A stretch of DNA of 19,376 nt, taken from contig JADGJH010000378.1 of assembly GCA_027596945.1 (NCBI GenBank), positions 1 to 19,376 on the forward strand. Reading direction: 5' to 3'. The position numbers and the translations under genes were made by a program. The notes under the pieces are model-generated. The model ran no database searches. It was given only the letters and a program-made list of their open reading frames with translations, and was not told where the DNA came from. The stretch's first letter is position 1. The number at the start of each line of letters is the position of its first letter. This DNA is from Physocladia obscura. Taxonomy: Eukaryota; Chytridiomycota; Chytridiomycetes; Chytridiales; Chytriomycetaceae. Positions 1 to 9,700 of the stretch are shown in pieces.

Positions 1-2
1 CT

Positions 3-89
3 AAGCTTATGCTTGGTGCATTTCCTGTGCTGCGCACATCAGCGCCGCCTCCTATGGATGGCGCGTTGATGTTGCGCGGCCTGTTTTAG
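3..89 (+). CDS. Possible 3' end of an upstream gene (partial)
   Basis: One forward frame is open from the window edge to a TAG at 87-89, giving about 28 residues that include LRTSAPPPMDGALMLRGL. The stretch is clearly GC-richer than the several hundred bases after it, and the composition changes at about 115, just after the stop. Three AATAAA hexamers follow at 159-180, as would suit a 3' end, although such hexamers are common by chance in sequence this AT-rich. No family is recognised and the peptide is too short for a function. A non-coding GC-rich patch is an equally reasonable reading. Confidence 0.25.
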   Translation, partial: KLMLGAFPVLRTSAPPPMDGALMLRGLF

Positions 90-91
90 CT

Positions 92-114
92 TGTTGCGGT
101 ACATTTTCGCAACA
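92..114. repeat. Short inverted repeat (hairpin)
   Basis: TGTTGCG (92-98) is followed after nine bases by CGCAACA (108-114), a perfect 7-bp inverted repeat. It lies directly after the possible stop codon at 87-89 and at the GC-rich to AT-rich boundary. It could be an RNA hairpin in a 3' UTR or a protein-binding palindrome. Nothing else shows a role. Confidence 0.35.
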
Positions 115-1015
115 GTTTGTTTTTTTTTCTTTGGAAAAATTTACTGGGCTAAATTTTTAATAAAAAATAAAAATAATAAAAACTATTTATTTATTTTTAT
201 TTATTTAATTTGGACCAAAATAATAACTTTTATTTATTTATTACTTTTTATTTGCATTACTTGTTTTATTCCTTTAACTCTCACCGCAGAGTCATCGGAA
301 CTTCAACACCCCACCATGTTACCATCTCACCATCTCACTACAATCAAAAATTGATATAAAAGTAATATAAAAAATTGGGGAAAATGCCAGCAACATGGCT
401 GCTTATGACCACAATGCAACATCTCTTTGGACTAACTTTTCTCCTGGATGACTACTGCTGTGTAGCCCCTATCATGTTGCTTAAATTATCCAAGTTAATT
501 AACATCCACAGACAGCCAGAGTACACCAATACTGTTATTACAGCTGTTCCAGCATCTGATGCTCTTTATTCATAAGTAATGTTGCCATTATTGTATGCTG
601 TGCTGTGTTGCACTAATTTTTCATTCTGGCCCCAGCATCTCCATTCTACCATCTCTCCACACTATTTCCCAAATACATCCAACCAACCACAGCAGTGTTT
701 ATACTTAATAATTCATATTCAATCATTAATTTTTTCTCTTTTTTCTTTTCTTTTGTCATAAATATTTTCTTTTCAATGATCGAAATGAATATTTTCAATT
801 TTGTTTTTAATAAATGTAAAGTTATTTCTGCAAATTCTCTTTTTTTTCTAAATTATTAGTAGCTTTCATTAGTCTTTTTGGCAGCACTCCACTAACAAAA
901 CAGAAAACAAAATTTCATTTCATTAATTAAAATTTTGGTTCTATTATCAAATAACCAGGGGATAAGATAAGCTTGTTAATAAATTATACTTTTAAAAAAA
1001 GGTAAAAATAATAAT
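115..1015. other. AT-rich unassigned stretch
   Basis: No gene is supported here. Positions 120-260 are dominated by T/A runs with repeated ATTTA units (about 183-245), resembling AU-rich 3' UTR sequence. Positions 385-700 are less AT-rich, and short protein-like stretches appear in different frames (for example MAAYDHNATSLWTNFSPG around 399-452 and a longer stretch to a TAA at 573-575), but stops and frame changes separate them and no family is recognised. Positions 720-1010 are T- and A-rich low complexity. The middle part may be a decayed gene or exon fragments whose splicing I cannot infer. Confidence 0.4.
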
Positions 1016-1018
1016 TAG

Positions 1019-1354
1019 TCTAAAACAACAAATGATGACTGGTTTTCTGCATTGCTTACTTCAGATGTAGGGTCAGACCCAAGCTATCATGACTCACCAC
1101 TCAGTCAAAATTGCATGCCACCACAAAACCAATTTTGTTTTACATCTGCCAGATCTTTAAACTTTAGTCTTTCATCATCACATATACCAATACAAAACAC
1201 AACTGGTCTATCAGCACTATCCAACAATACTATTTATCCACAATTTTTAAATAGGATTATTGTGACTAGATTAGATACTGCCAAGATAACAGAAATAGGT
1301 CAATTTTTTTTGTTGTATCTTGTAGCCTTTGTTGTTTGTCAAGTTAGTAATTGA
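1019..1354 (+). pseudogene. Ser/Pro/Asn-rich open frame, probably a remnant
   Basis: A forward frame is open from just after a TAG (1016-1018) to a TGA at 1352-1354, about 111 codons. It begins with an acidic, aromatic stretch (NDDWFSALLTSDVGSDP) and continues Ser-, Asn- and Gln-rich. There is no convincing ATG near its start, and no domain is recognised. Its 3' end overlaps the transposon-like frame at 1329-1697 in another register. It could be an earlier part of the same decayed element, an exon of a lost gene, or chance. It is recorded because its composition is more protein-like than its surroundings. Confidence 0.25.
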
Positions 1355-1697
1355 AAAATGGAATTTTATGATTGTTGGTCACACAAAATTCTTACCAGAT
1401 GGAAATTTTGGAATTTGGAAGAAAAATGTCATGCATAATAATGTGTGGAATATTATGGACTTGAAAAAAATTATAAAAAACACATCAGCTTGCAACTCAT
1501 CTGTTCTTGGAAATTAAATATCATGGTATTAATTTTCAACTTTTCTTGAACAATATTTTGATGGCATTACCAATGGAATATCAAGAATGCATCACTTTGA
1601 ATTCAGTGATCAATTTCCTGGAAAAATTGAAGTGAAAGAGGTACTAAATGGTCCAAAAATTTGGATTGAGCTTTTGAAGCAAGGAGTCAGTGCTTAA
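1329..1697 (+). pseudogene. Decayed transposon-associated protein fragment
   Basis: In a single forward frame the translation contains IVGHTKFLPDGNFGIWKK (from about 1371) and, further on, TFLEQYFDGITNGISRMHHF (from 1539), ending at a TAA (1695-1697). From memory these resemble the conserved C-terminal region of a repetitive, transposon-associated protein group of animals and fungi (of the DUF7869 kind), in which a 'GHTKF.PD..FG' motif is followed by a 'YF..I..I...HHF' segment. Two in-frame TAA codons (1515-1517 and 1530-1532) interrupt the frame between the two motifs, and no start or N-terminal domain is present. It is therefore most likely a dead copy. The family assignment was not searched and is tentative. 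Confidence 0.4.
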
Positions 1698-1701
1698 TTA
1701 A

Positions 1702-2043
1702 GATGCTTGTAAAAATTATTTGAAAGAATTTACCACACAGCACAGTATCTTCAAACTTGAGCCAACAATACCATCAGATGTGCAATTGGAGCAATTAAAG
1801 GATGTAAAACAGAAGCTTGTTTTGCAAAATAAGCCATTATATGCTGTACATCTGAATTCAGCTTTTGAAAATTTAAAAAAACAAAAAATTGATGAAGAGT
1901 TGGTAAATAGGAAAAAAAAAATTTGACAGGAAGTCTCTTGAAAATATCAATGCAAAAAGTTGAGAAGAAAAAAAATATGGTCAAATGAGTTTGAAAGTGG
2001 TGGTGATGAAAATGCAAGTCAAGACAAGAACAACATTGTTTAG
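1702..2043 (+). pseudogene. Broken Lys/Glu-rich reading frame
   Basis: Four bases after the previous remnant, another forward frame runs 1702-1923 with protein-like content (for example KEFTTQHSIFKLEPTIPSDV, then a Lys-rich part). It meets a TGA at 1924 and another at 1936, then stays open from 1939 to a TAG at 2041-2043, ending in an acidic tail (EFESGGDENASQDKNN). A run of A bases just before 1924 suggests a possible slippage indel. No family is recognised. It may be the tail of the same decayed element or part of a separate lost gene. Confidence 0.3.
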
Positions 2044-2438
2044 ACTTAAAAGAAATACTTTTTTCATGTTCGTGTCAACATATCCTGATTTTCAAAGAAA
2101 ATAAGAAATAATCCTTGAAAATAAGTACTTTATTGTTGAGTCATGGTGAGTCATAAACATTGAGTGAGGATTTTGGGAAATCTCTCAATGCAACGAAATG
2201 AAATTTTCTGTCTCATTTGTCAAATACTTTAGCTTAGCAAATAGTTCCATCTTTTCCTCGCCTCCAGAAATTATTTTTACTGGTCACGTGAAACTCACAA
2301 AAGATTGACGGATGGATGTTCTTTGACAATTTTTTTTTTCTGCAAACACGGCTAACACTGACATATCGCGCTATTCAAGTTTTTAATCCAGCATAAAACA
2401 CAAATTGCTGGTCGACAAAGATCAGTATCGATTAAACG
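2044..2438 (+). promoter_or_regulatory. Presumed promoter and 5' leader of the dynein gene
   Basis: This non-coding stretch separates the remnants from the dynein start codon. It holds two TGAGTCAT boxes (2137-2144 and 2147-2154) and a CACGTG palindrome (2285-2290). I see no clear TATA box at a fixed distance and no convincing RFX X-box, which many animal ciliary genes carry. The transcription start is not visible. The start codon has A at -3 and G at +4, and an in-frame TAA lies at 2433-2435 just upstream, so the protein cannot extend further 5' without an upstream intron. Confidence 0.4.
2137..2154 (+). promoter_or_regulatory. Tandem TGAGTCAT boxes (bZIP/AP-1-like)
   Basis: The octamer TGAGTCAT occurs twice, at 2137-2144 and 2147-2154, exactly 10 bp apart, about one helical turn. 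TGAGTCA is the classical consensus for AP-1 type bZIP factors. The pair lies about 285-300 bp upstream of the dynein ATG, so it may be a regulatory site for that gene. Only the sequence match is seen; use as a binding site is inferred. Confidence 0.35.
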
Positions 2439-5400
2439 ATGGGCGAAGAAAAGCCAACAACTCCGAAAGGGAAAAAAGATGGCGATGAAGTGGGTGAAGT
2501 CGCTGTGCAGGTGGATCCCCGAGTAAATTGGTTTGAAGAACGCGTCTGTAGTGCATTAAAAATAAAAGCTGATAAGTTCAAAAAAATGCTGACAATTTCC
2601 GAAAATATGTAAGCTCAAAATATCTCAAATTAATTCAGTCGAAATTTAATTAATAATACATAACAGTGAAATTTTGAGTCAATTTATGGAAAAAGAACAT
2701 AACACTTTGCTATTTTACCTGAATCAAAAGGAAGAGCTATTGCCAGCTATTTTATTTCCAGCCCAATTGAAGAAGAAATCAATTTACTTTCTTAAAAAAA
2801 ATTTGGGGCAACCGATTGTTGAACTCGATAAAGAATTGACTATTGGCGACTTGTCGGCGAACCCTTTAGAATTTTTGTCAACACTTCTTGAAGAAGTTTA
2901 TCTTCCATTACTGACAAATCCGAAAAATTTGGAAGCATGGCCTGAAGTTGTTGCCAACGATGTTTTGAGGCATTTTCATCAACTGAATGGAGCTGTTTAT
3001 GTGATTTCTGGAAAATCAAAGGTAATTTTCAGGTTGAAAGACTTTCATCTAATTTACCATAAAGGGAAAAACAATGCTTCCACTGCCATATGGCAGAATA
3101 AACTCAGAATCTGCTATTCTGCACACGTTGGAATCAGCTGTTATTGACTGGACCCATCAAATCAAGGATGTTATAAAAAGTAATTCAGCCACTCCTCTGG
3201 AAGAGGGCTTGAATCCAGGCCCTATGTTTGAAATTGATTTCTGGGCTGCAAAAGCTGCAAACCTTAAGTCGATTCACCAGCAATTAACTGAAAATAAAAT
3301 TCAGAAAATTGCAAAATTATTACAAGCCAGTAAAAGCACATATTATCCAGCATTTAAAATGATATTTGATGAAGTTGTGTTCGGTATGTGATTTATCCTA
3401 ACCATTTTAATTTTATAATCTAATACGCATTTCAGCCCTTGATGAAGCAAATGATATCAGCGTTTTTCTCAAAGCTTTGAGGCCTAGTGTTGAGAGACTA
3501 ACAGGTGCATCTGAATTCATTGAACTAGTTCAAATTTTTCCGGGAATGCTGCAAACACTGGTTTTGATCTGGAAAAACAGCAAGTTTTACAACACTCCTG
3601 CCAGATTGAGTATTATTCTGCAGGAAATATGTAACGACATCATAGAGCAAGCCAAAACTTTTATTTCTCCTGCAGAAATTTTTACTTCAGAACCAGAAGA
3701 AGCTGCAGAAAGACTGCGTTTGGTTCTTCGTGTCAGCAGCGCCTTTAAGCAAACGGTGTTTGAAAACAAAGCTCTGTTAACTGATTCACATTGCCCATGG
3801 AATTTCGATGCAAAACTTGTATTTGGAAGGTTGGAACGATTTGAATCCCGTGTTCAGCAAATATTGAGTCTTTTTGAATGCGTTATCGAATTTAATAGAT
3901 TGGAAAAAATCGAAATTGGTGGAACAAAGGTATTTGGAATTTCGGCATTTAAAATTGACCTCATTGTATTTGGGAACAGGGAAAAATTTTAAGTAGCCAA
4001 ATTGTCACAATCTTCTCTGAGTTTCAAACTGCACTTTCTGGTTTTAGCAAAATAAAATACGACTGTCTGGATTTGTCGTTGCAAAATTTCGACATTGATT
4101 TAGGAAATTTTCATGTAACTATAACAGATCTCGATCGAAGAATTGGGTAAGACAAACAAAACAGTGAATTCGGTTTGGTGATTATAGCCTAAAAATTATA
4201 AAAAGCACAATATTGTGTCAGTCTTTTGATGACTGTTCTGGGTTGCATTCATGCTTTCGACTTTTGGAATCATTTTCTGGCTTGCTAAACAGACTTGTGA
4301 TACAACAAGATTTTGAAAAAAAGTATTTCAATCTATTGAGAACATATAGTCAGGACTTAGATGAAGCAAACACAATATTTTTGAAATTCAAAGAATGCCC
4401 GCCGATTCACTACAATATGCCACCTGTAACTGGAGCGGTTGCATGGGTTCATGAAATGAAAGATAGAATTGGAAAATCAATGGAAAAATTAAAAACGGTA
4501 TAAATAATAATTTACACAAACAGAAAAGCTAATAAGATAACTGCAACAGCTCAATCACAGTGTTATGAACAGTGAAGAAGCAAATATTGTCAAAAACAAA
4601 TATTTGGAGCTTCTGTCAGCACTCGATGCCCACGAGAAAAGTGTGTATGATCGGTGGGCGGACACAATTATCGATGAGTCAGAGCAAAATTTAAATAAGC
4701 CATTGCTTGTTCGCAACAATGAACTGCTTGAAGTTAATTTTGACCCAAAAGTTGTCGCACTTCTTCGAGAAGTGAAATACTTTGGCGCACTCTCTGTTAC
4801 TGTGCCAGAAAAAGCTGGCACAATATTTGCAAAGTCTGAAGTCTTCAGAAAATATATTTATTCCCTGGAACATATCGCGGGAATGTATAACGGTATAAGA
4901 ACATCAACACTAGAAGTTGAACGACCTCTCATTCAAGGAAAAATTGCTGCAATAGACATTCAAATTGAAGAAGCTTTAACAAGTTTGAATTGGAATTCGT
5001 CCACCGTTGAAGATTACATCGGCGCAATATCTCAAAGTGTGGGAAATCTCAACTCTATTCTTCAGCTATCAAAAAACAATGTCGCTCAGATACAAAAAAC
5101 AATGAAAATTTGGTCAAATGCGCCGTTTATTGAGCGTAAAGATGGCAAAAAACTATTGAACTTGGAAGAAAAGGACTCAAAGTTGAACACAGTTTACGAA
5201 ATGGTTAAACGTGATTCGCAGGCAATTCATAATTTAGTCAAACAAACTGGCGAAGTTCTTGAGGCCGATTTTAAGACTGAAATATGGATAAATTACTTAA
5301 CTTACATTGACAACATTGTTCGTGAGGGCTTTTGGACAGCAATTAAAACTAGTTTAGATTATTTAGCCGAAAATATGGACAGAGATCGAATGTCTGGAAG

Positions 5401-6735
5401 AGAGCTCGGTCCTCTTTTAGAAGCAAAACTTGAGCTTGATAATGACGCATTATTATTCACACCTGGAATGAGCGAAGGTACGTTCCAATTGAATTATTTC
5501 AAATTTAAAAATTGATATCAGAGTCGGCAGATGGATTACAAATAATCATCTCACAGCTTATGGAAGGAATATATGAAATTTCATCTTTAATGTTTCGTGT
5601 TGCTCCACAGAAATCACTACCAGTCAAAAAATTGATCAGGCGGAGAGTTGTTGAAGATGAAGATGAGGATAACAGCAATGACATAAACCCGGAAGAAGAA
5701 GAAATAAGGCTTCGACGAGAAGAAATTGAAAATCAAACTTATCTTGGGGAAATGAATCGAGATGAAAAGCTAGAAACAATTAAATTAGAAATTTTAAATC
5801 GTGTCGGAGTTATTATGGAAGAATGCACAGCCTATAAGGATAGTTATGAACAATACTCGTATTTGTGGACAGAGAATCGCCAAGATTATATGCGTAATTT
5901 TTTGCAAGCTGGAAAAACGGACGAAGAAAAGTCTCATGAAAATGATGAAGATCAACCAATTCAGTTGGAAAAATTTGAGGCTGAAATTAGAAAATTTGAA
6001 GGAATTCATAAAACTGTTATGGTAAGACGAACGTCAAAACATTTTAATTCCACTAGTTTCAATCAATTTTTTAACGAGTGATGCACGAATTTTAAACTAG
6101 GCAATTGATCCAGAAGTTATTTTTGAATCTTGGTTTCGAATTGATGCAAAACCTCTGAAGCAAAGTCTAAATGTTGTTGTTAAAAAATGGTCGTATACGT
6201 TAACAAAGCATCTTTCAGACCAATCTGTTACAACGCTCAATAATCTGAACGCATTTGTTGCAAATACAAAAAAAGGCCTTCTTGCACCTATCACTGAAGG
6301 TGATTACACAGCGCTGATTGCGTCAATGGGACTCCTTCACGCTGTGAAGCATCGACAAGCATATATTGACGGAATGTTTGAACCTCTCAGAAAAACTATC
6401 AATTTACTTAGAACTTTTAATGTCGAAATGCCCGACGAAATTCATAAACTACTCACAGATCTGCCAGAGCAATGGTCTGAAGTTACAAAGAGGTCGATCG
6501 CAATTAAAGATCAGGTAGCTCCGTTACAGGCAAAAGAGGTGGATGTATTGCAACAGAAATGCAACCGATTTGAATCAAAAAATCACGATTTTAGAGAAAT
6601 TTACCGCAAAAAGGCTCCATTTAAGTTTGATATTGGCTGTGAAAAGGCGTACGAATCAATCGATCATTCACATATGGCTGTTTTAGCCATGGAAACTGAA
6701 GCTCAAGGGATTAAAACCTCTTGCGAACTCTTTGA
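2439..6735 (+). other. Dynein tail region (exons 1-8 and start of exon 9)
   Basis: This part encodes about residues 1-1287, the N-terminal tail that dimerises heavy chains and binds intermediate and light chains. Exon 1 begins with a charged Lys/Pro segment, then the family's N-terminal block, including [13 protein letters not shown] and, across intron 2, [11 protein letters not shown]. The DHC_N1-type region starts near residue 195 and runs to about 770. Residues 951-991 (5647-5769) form a Glu/Asp/Arg-rich stretch that I do not remember in human DNAH9 or DNAH17. The tail ends with [16 protein letters not shown] and, in exon 9, [12 protein letters not shown]. Eight of the gene's fifteen introns fall in this quarter of the coding sequence. 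Confidence 0.85.
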
Positions 6736-9700
6736 GCTCAACGTACCCAACTATAAGCAACTTTTGGATTGCCGACGAGATGTTGGAATGCTGAAATCTG
6801 TTTGGGATGTTGTTTCGCTTGTCACGTACATGTTTGAAGAATGGAGAACAACATTGTGGACTGAAATCGACACTGATTCAATGGAAACCCGTTGTAGGGA
6901 TTTAGGAAAAGAGTTACGCCGAATGGATAAAGAAATCAAGGGATGGGATGTATATTCTGGTTTGGATCAAATGGTCAAGGACATGATTACCAGTTTAAGA
7001 GCTGTTGGAGAGTTAAGAAGTCCAGCAATTCGAGAAAGGCATTGGAAGCAGTTGATGAAAACGACAGGTGTCACTTTTGTATTGACTAAAGATATGAAAT
7101 TTCAAGACTTACTGTCACTTCAGCTTCACAAATTTGAAGACGATGTTAAAAATATTGTAGATCGAGCTACAAAAGAGTTATCGATGGAAAAGGTTTTGAA
7201 TGATTTGTCAAAAACGTGGTCAGCAATGGAATTTACGTACGAGATTCAAGAATCAACTAAAACAGCCTTATTGCGCTCTTCGGAAGAATTAATTGAAACT
7301 TTGGAAGATAACCAAGTTATGCTGCAAAATATGATGTCTTCAAAATTTGTGGCGCACTTTGAAACGCAAATAAGCAAGTGGCAGAATACTTTGTCAACAG
7401 TTGATAGTGTTACCACTCTTTGGCTTGAAGTTCAACAGACATGGAGCCATTTGGAAAATATTTTCATGGGAAGTGAAGATATCCGTGCACAACTTCCTGA
7501 AGACTCAAAGAGATTTGATGGTATTGATTCAAAATATAAAGAACTTATGGCAGAAGCATGTAAAACTCCAAATGCTGTAGAAGCTTGTATGAAAGAGGGT
7601 CTTTACGAAGTTCTAGAAAAATTACAAGGTCAGCTTGCACTCTGCGAAAAATCACTTGCCGAATATTTGGAAACAAAAAGATTGGCGTTTCCTCGGTTCT
7701 ACTTTGTATCTGCGTCTGATTTATTAGATATTTTGGCAAAGGGAAATATGCCAACAGAAGTTGCTGTTCATTTAGCGAAATTATTTGACAGCATTGCTCG
7801 TCTGGAATTCAAAAAAAATGAAAAAGGTGAATTTACAAAGACTGCAATAGGAATGTATTCGCAACAAGATGAATTTGTAACTTTTGTTGAGCCTTGCGAA
7901 TGCACAGGGGCTGTGGAAGTTTGGCTCAACAGGCTTGTTGACTCAATGCGAAAGACGCTAAAGCATCTGCTTGGAGAAGGAGTCTCAACTTACGAAGAAA
8001 AGCCAAGAGAGCAATGGATATTTGATTTTCCTGCTCAAATAACTTTAGCTGGATCTCAAATTTGGTGGACAACCGAAGTAAATGCAGCATTTTCGAGACT
8101 TGAAGAAGGATATGAAAACTCCATGAAAGATTACTACAAAAAGCAAGTTAATCAGTTAACTGCATTGATATCTTTAATTCAGGGAGAACTTTCGAAAGGA
8201 GATCGTCAAATGATTATGACAGTGTGTACATTGGATGTCCATGCTCGTGATCAAGTTGCAAAGCTCATTCAAGAAAAGGCAGAAAATGCACAATGCTTTA
8301 GCTGGCAGTCTCAACTTCGTCTTAGGTGGGATGATATGGAAGGGGACTGCTTTATCAATATTTGCGACGCTATCTTCCGATATAATTACGAGTATCTTGG
8401 AAATACGCCACGTCTTGTCATCACAGCACTGACAGATCGATGTTATATCACGCTGACCCAAGCATTGCACTTGATTTTAGGTGGAGCGCCTGCTGGTCCC
8501 GCCGGAACGGGAAAGACAGAGACTGTGAAAGACTTAGGAAAGGCTCTTGCAATTATGGTCTATGTTTTCAATTGCTCTGAACAAATGGACTATAAAAGTA
8601 TAGGAAATATTTTCAAAGGACTTGCTCAGTCTGGTACTTGGGGGTGCTTTGACGAATTTAATAGAATTTCTGTTGAGGTGCTCTCAGTTGTTGCAACTCA
8701 AGTAAAATCAATACAAGATGGGCTTAGATACAAAAAAGCAAGATTTATGTTTCAAGGAGAGGATATCAGCTTGTGTAGAACCGTTGGATACTTCATCACA
8801 ATGAATCCCGGGTACATTCATATCCCTAATCTATTCAGTTTACTTACTGAATTTGTAGATATGCTGGCCGTACTGAGTTGCCGGAAAATATAAAGGCTCT
8901 TTTTCGACCATGCTCTATGTGTGTTCCTAATCTTGAGCTTATTTGTGAAATTATGCTTATGGCAGAAGGTATTGTTTTGTAATATAGACTATTTGTGCTA
9001 ATTTTACTTATTACAGGATTTATCGAAGCAAGCTCCCTTGCACGAAAATTCAATACTTTATACAAATTGAATCGAGAGCTTCTGTCAAAGCAAGATCATT
9101 ATGATTGGGGTTTAAGAGCTATAAAATCAGTCCTTGTTGTTGCAGGTTCACTGAAACGTGCTGATCCAAATGTCAACGAAGAAAATGTTCTCATGAGAGC
9201 ATTACGAGACTTTAATTTACCTAAAATTGTGAATGATGATTTACAAGTATTTATGGGACTGATCGGAGATCTTTTTCCGAAGATTGAAGTTTTAAGAAAG
9301 CGTAATGAGAAACTTGAAGAAGAAATACGTAAAGCAACTCTAGAAAATGGTCTTCAAGCTGAAGAAATTTTTGTCTTGAAATGTGTACAACTTGAAGAGC
9401 TTTTAGCTGTGCGACATTGCGTTTTCATTATCGGAAACGGTGGCACAGGAAAATCTCAGATTTGGAAAATGCTTTCCCGAACATACATTAATATGGGACG
9501 AAAATGTGTTGTTGCTGACTTGAATCCCAAAGCCGTGAGCACAGATGATTTGTTTGGTTGTATTAATCCAGCTACTCGCGAATGGAAAGATGGCCTATTT
9601 TCTTGTATATTACGTGATCAAGCCTCAATGCCAGGCACAGAACCGAAATGGATGATTCTTGATGGTGACATTGATCCCAATTGGATTGAATCGCTGAATA

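Noticed and set aside
181..255. ATTTA-rich stretch as a true tandem repeat or microsatellite array
   Set aside because: The units are irregular and broken by other bases. This is AT-rich low complexity rather than a defined repeat.
1515..1532. TAA as a sense codon (alternative genetic code)
   Set aside because: The 4,488-codon dynein frame contains no internal TAA, TAG or TGA and ends in TGA, so the standard code fits and these TAAs are true stops in a decayed copy.
2674..3147. Reading straight through intron 2 as coding
   Set aside because: The translation after 3021 loses all family similarity, while removing 3022-3064 restores [11 protein letters not shown] in frame.
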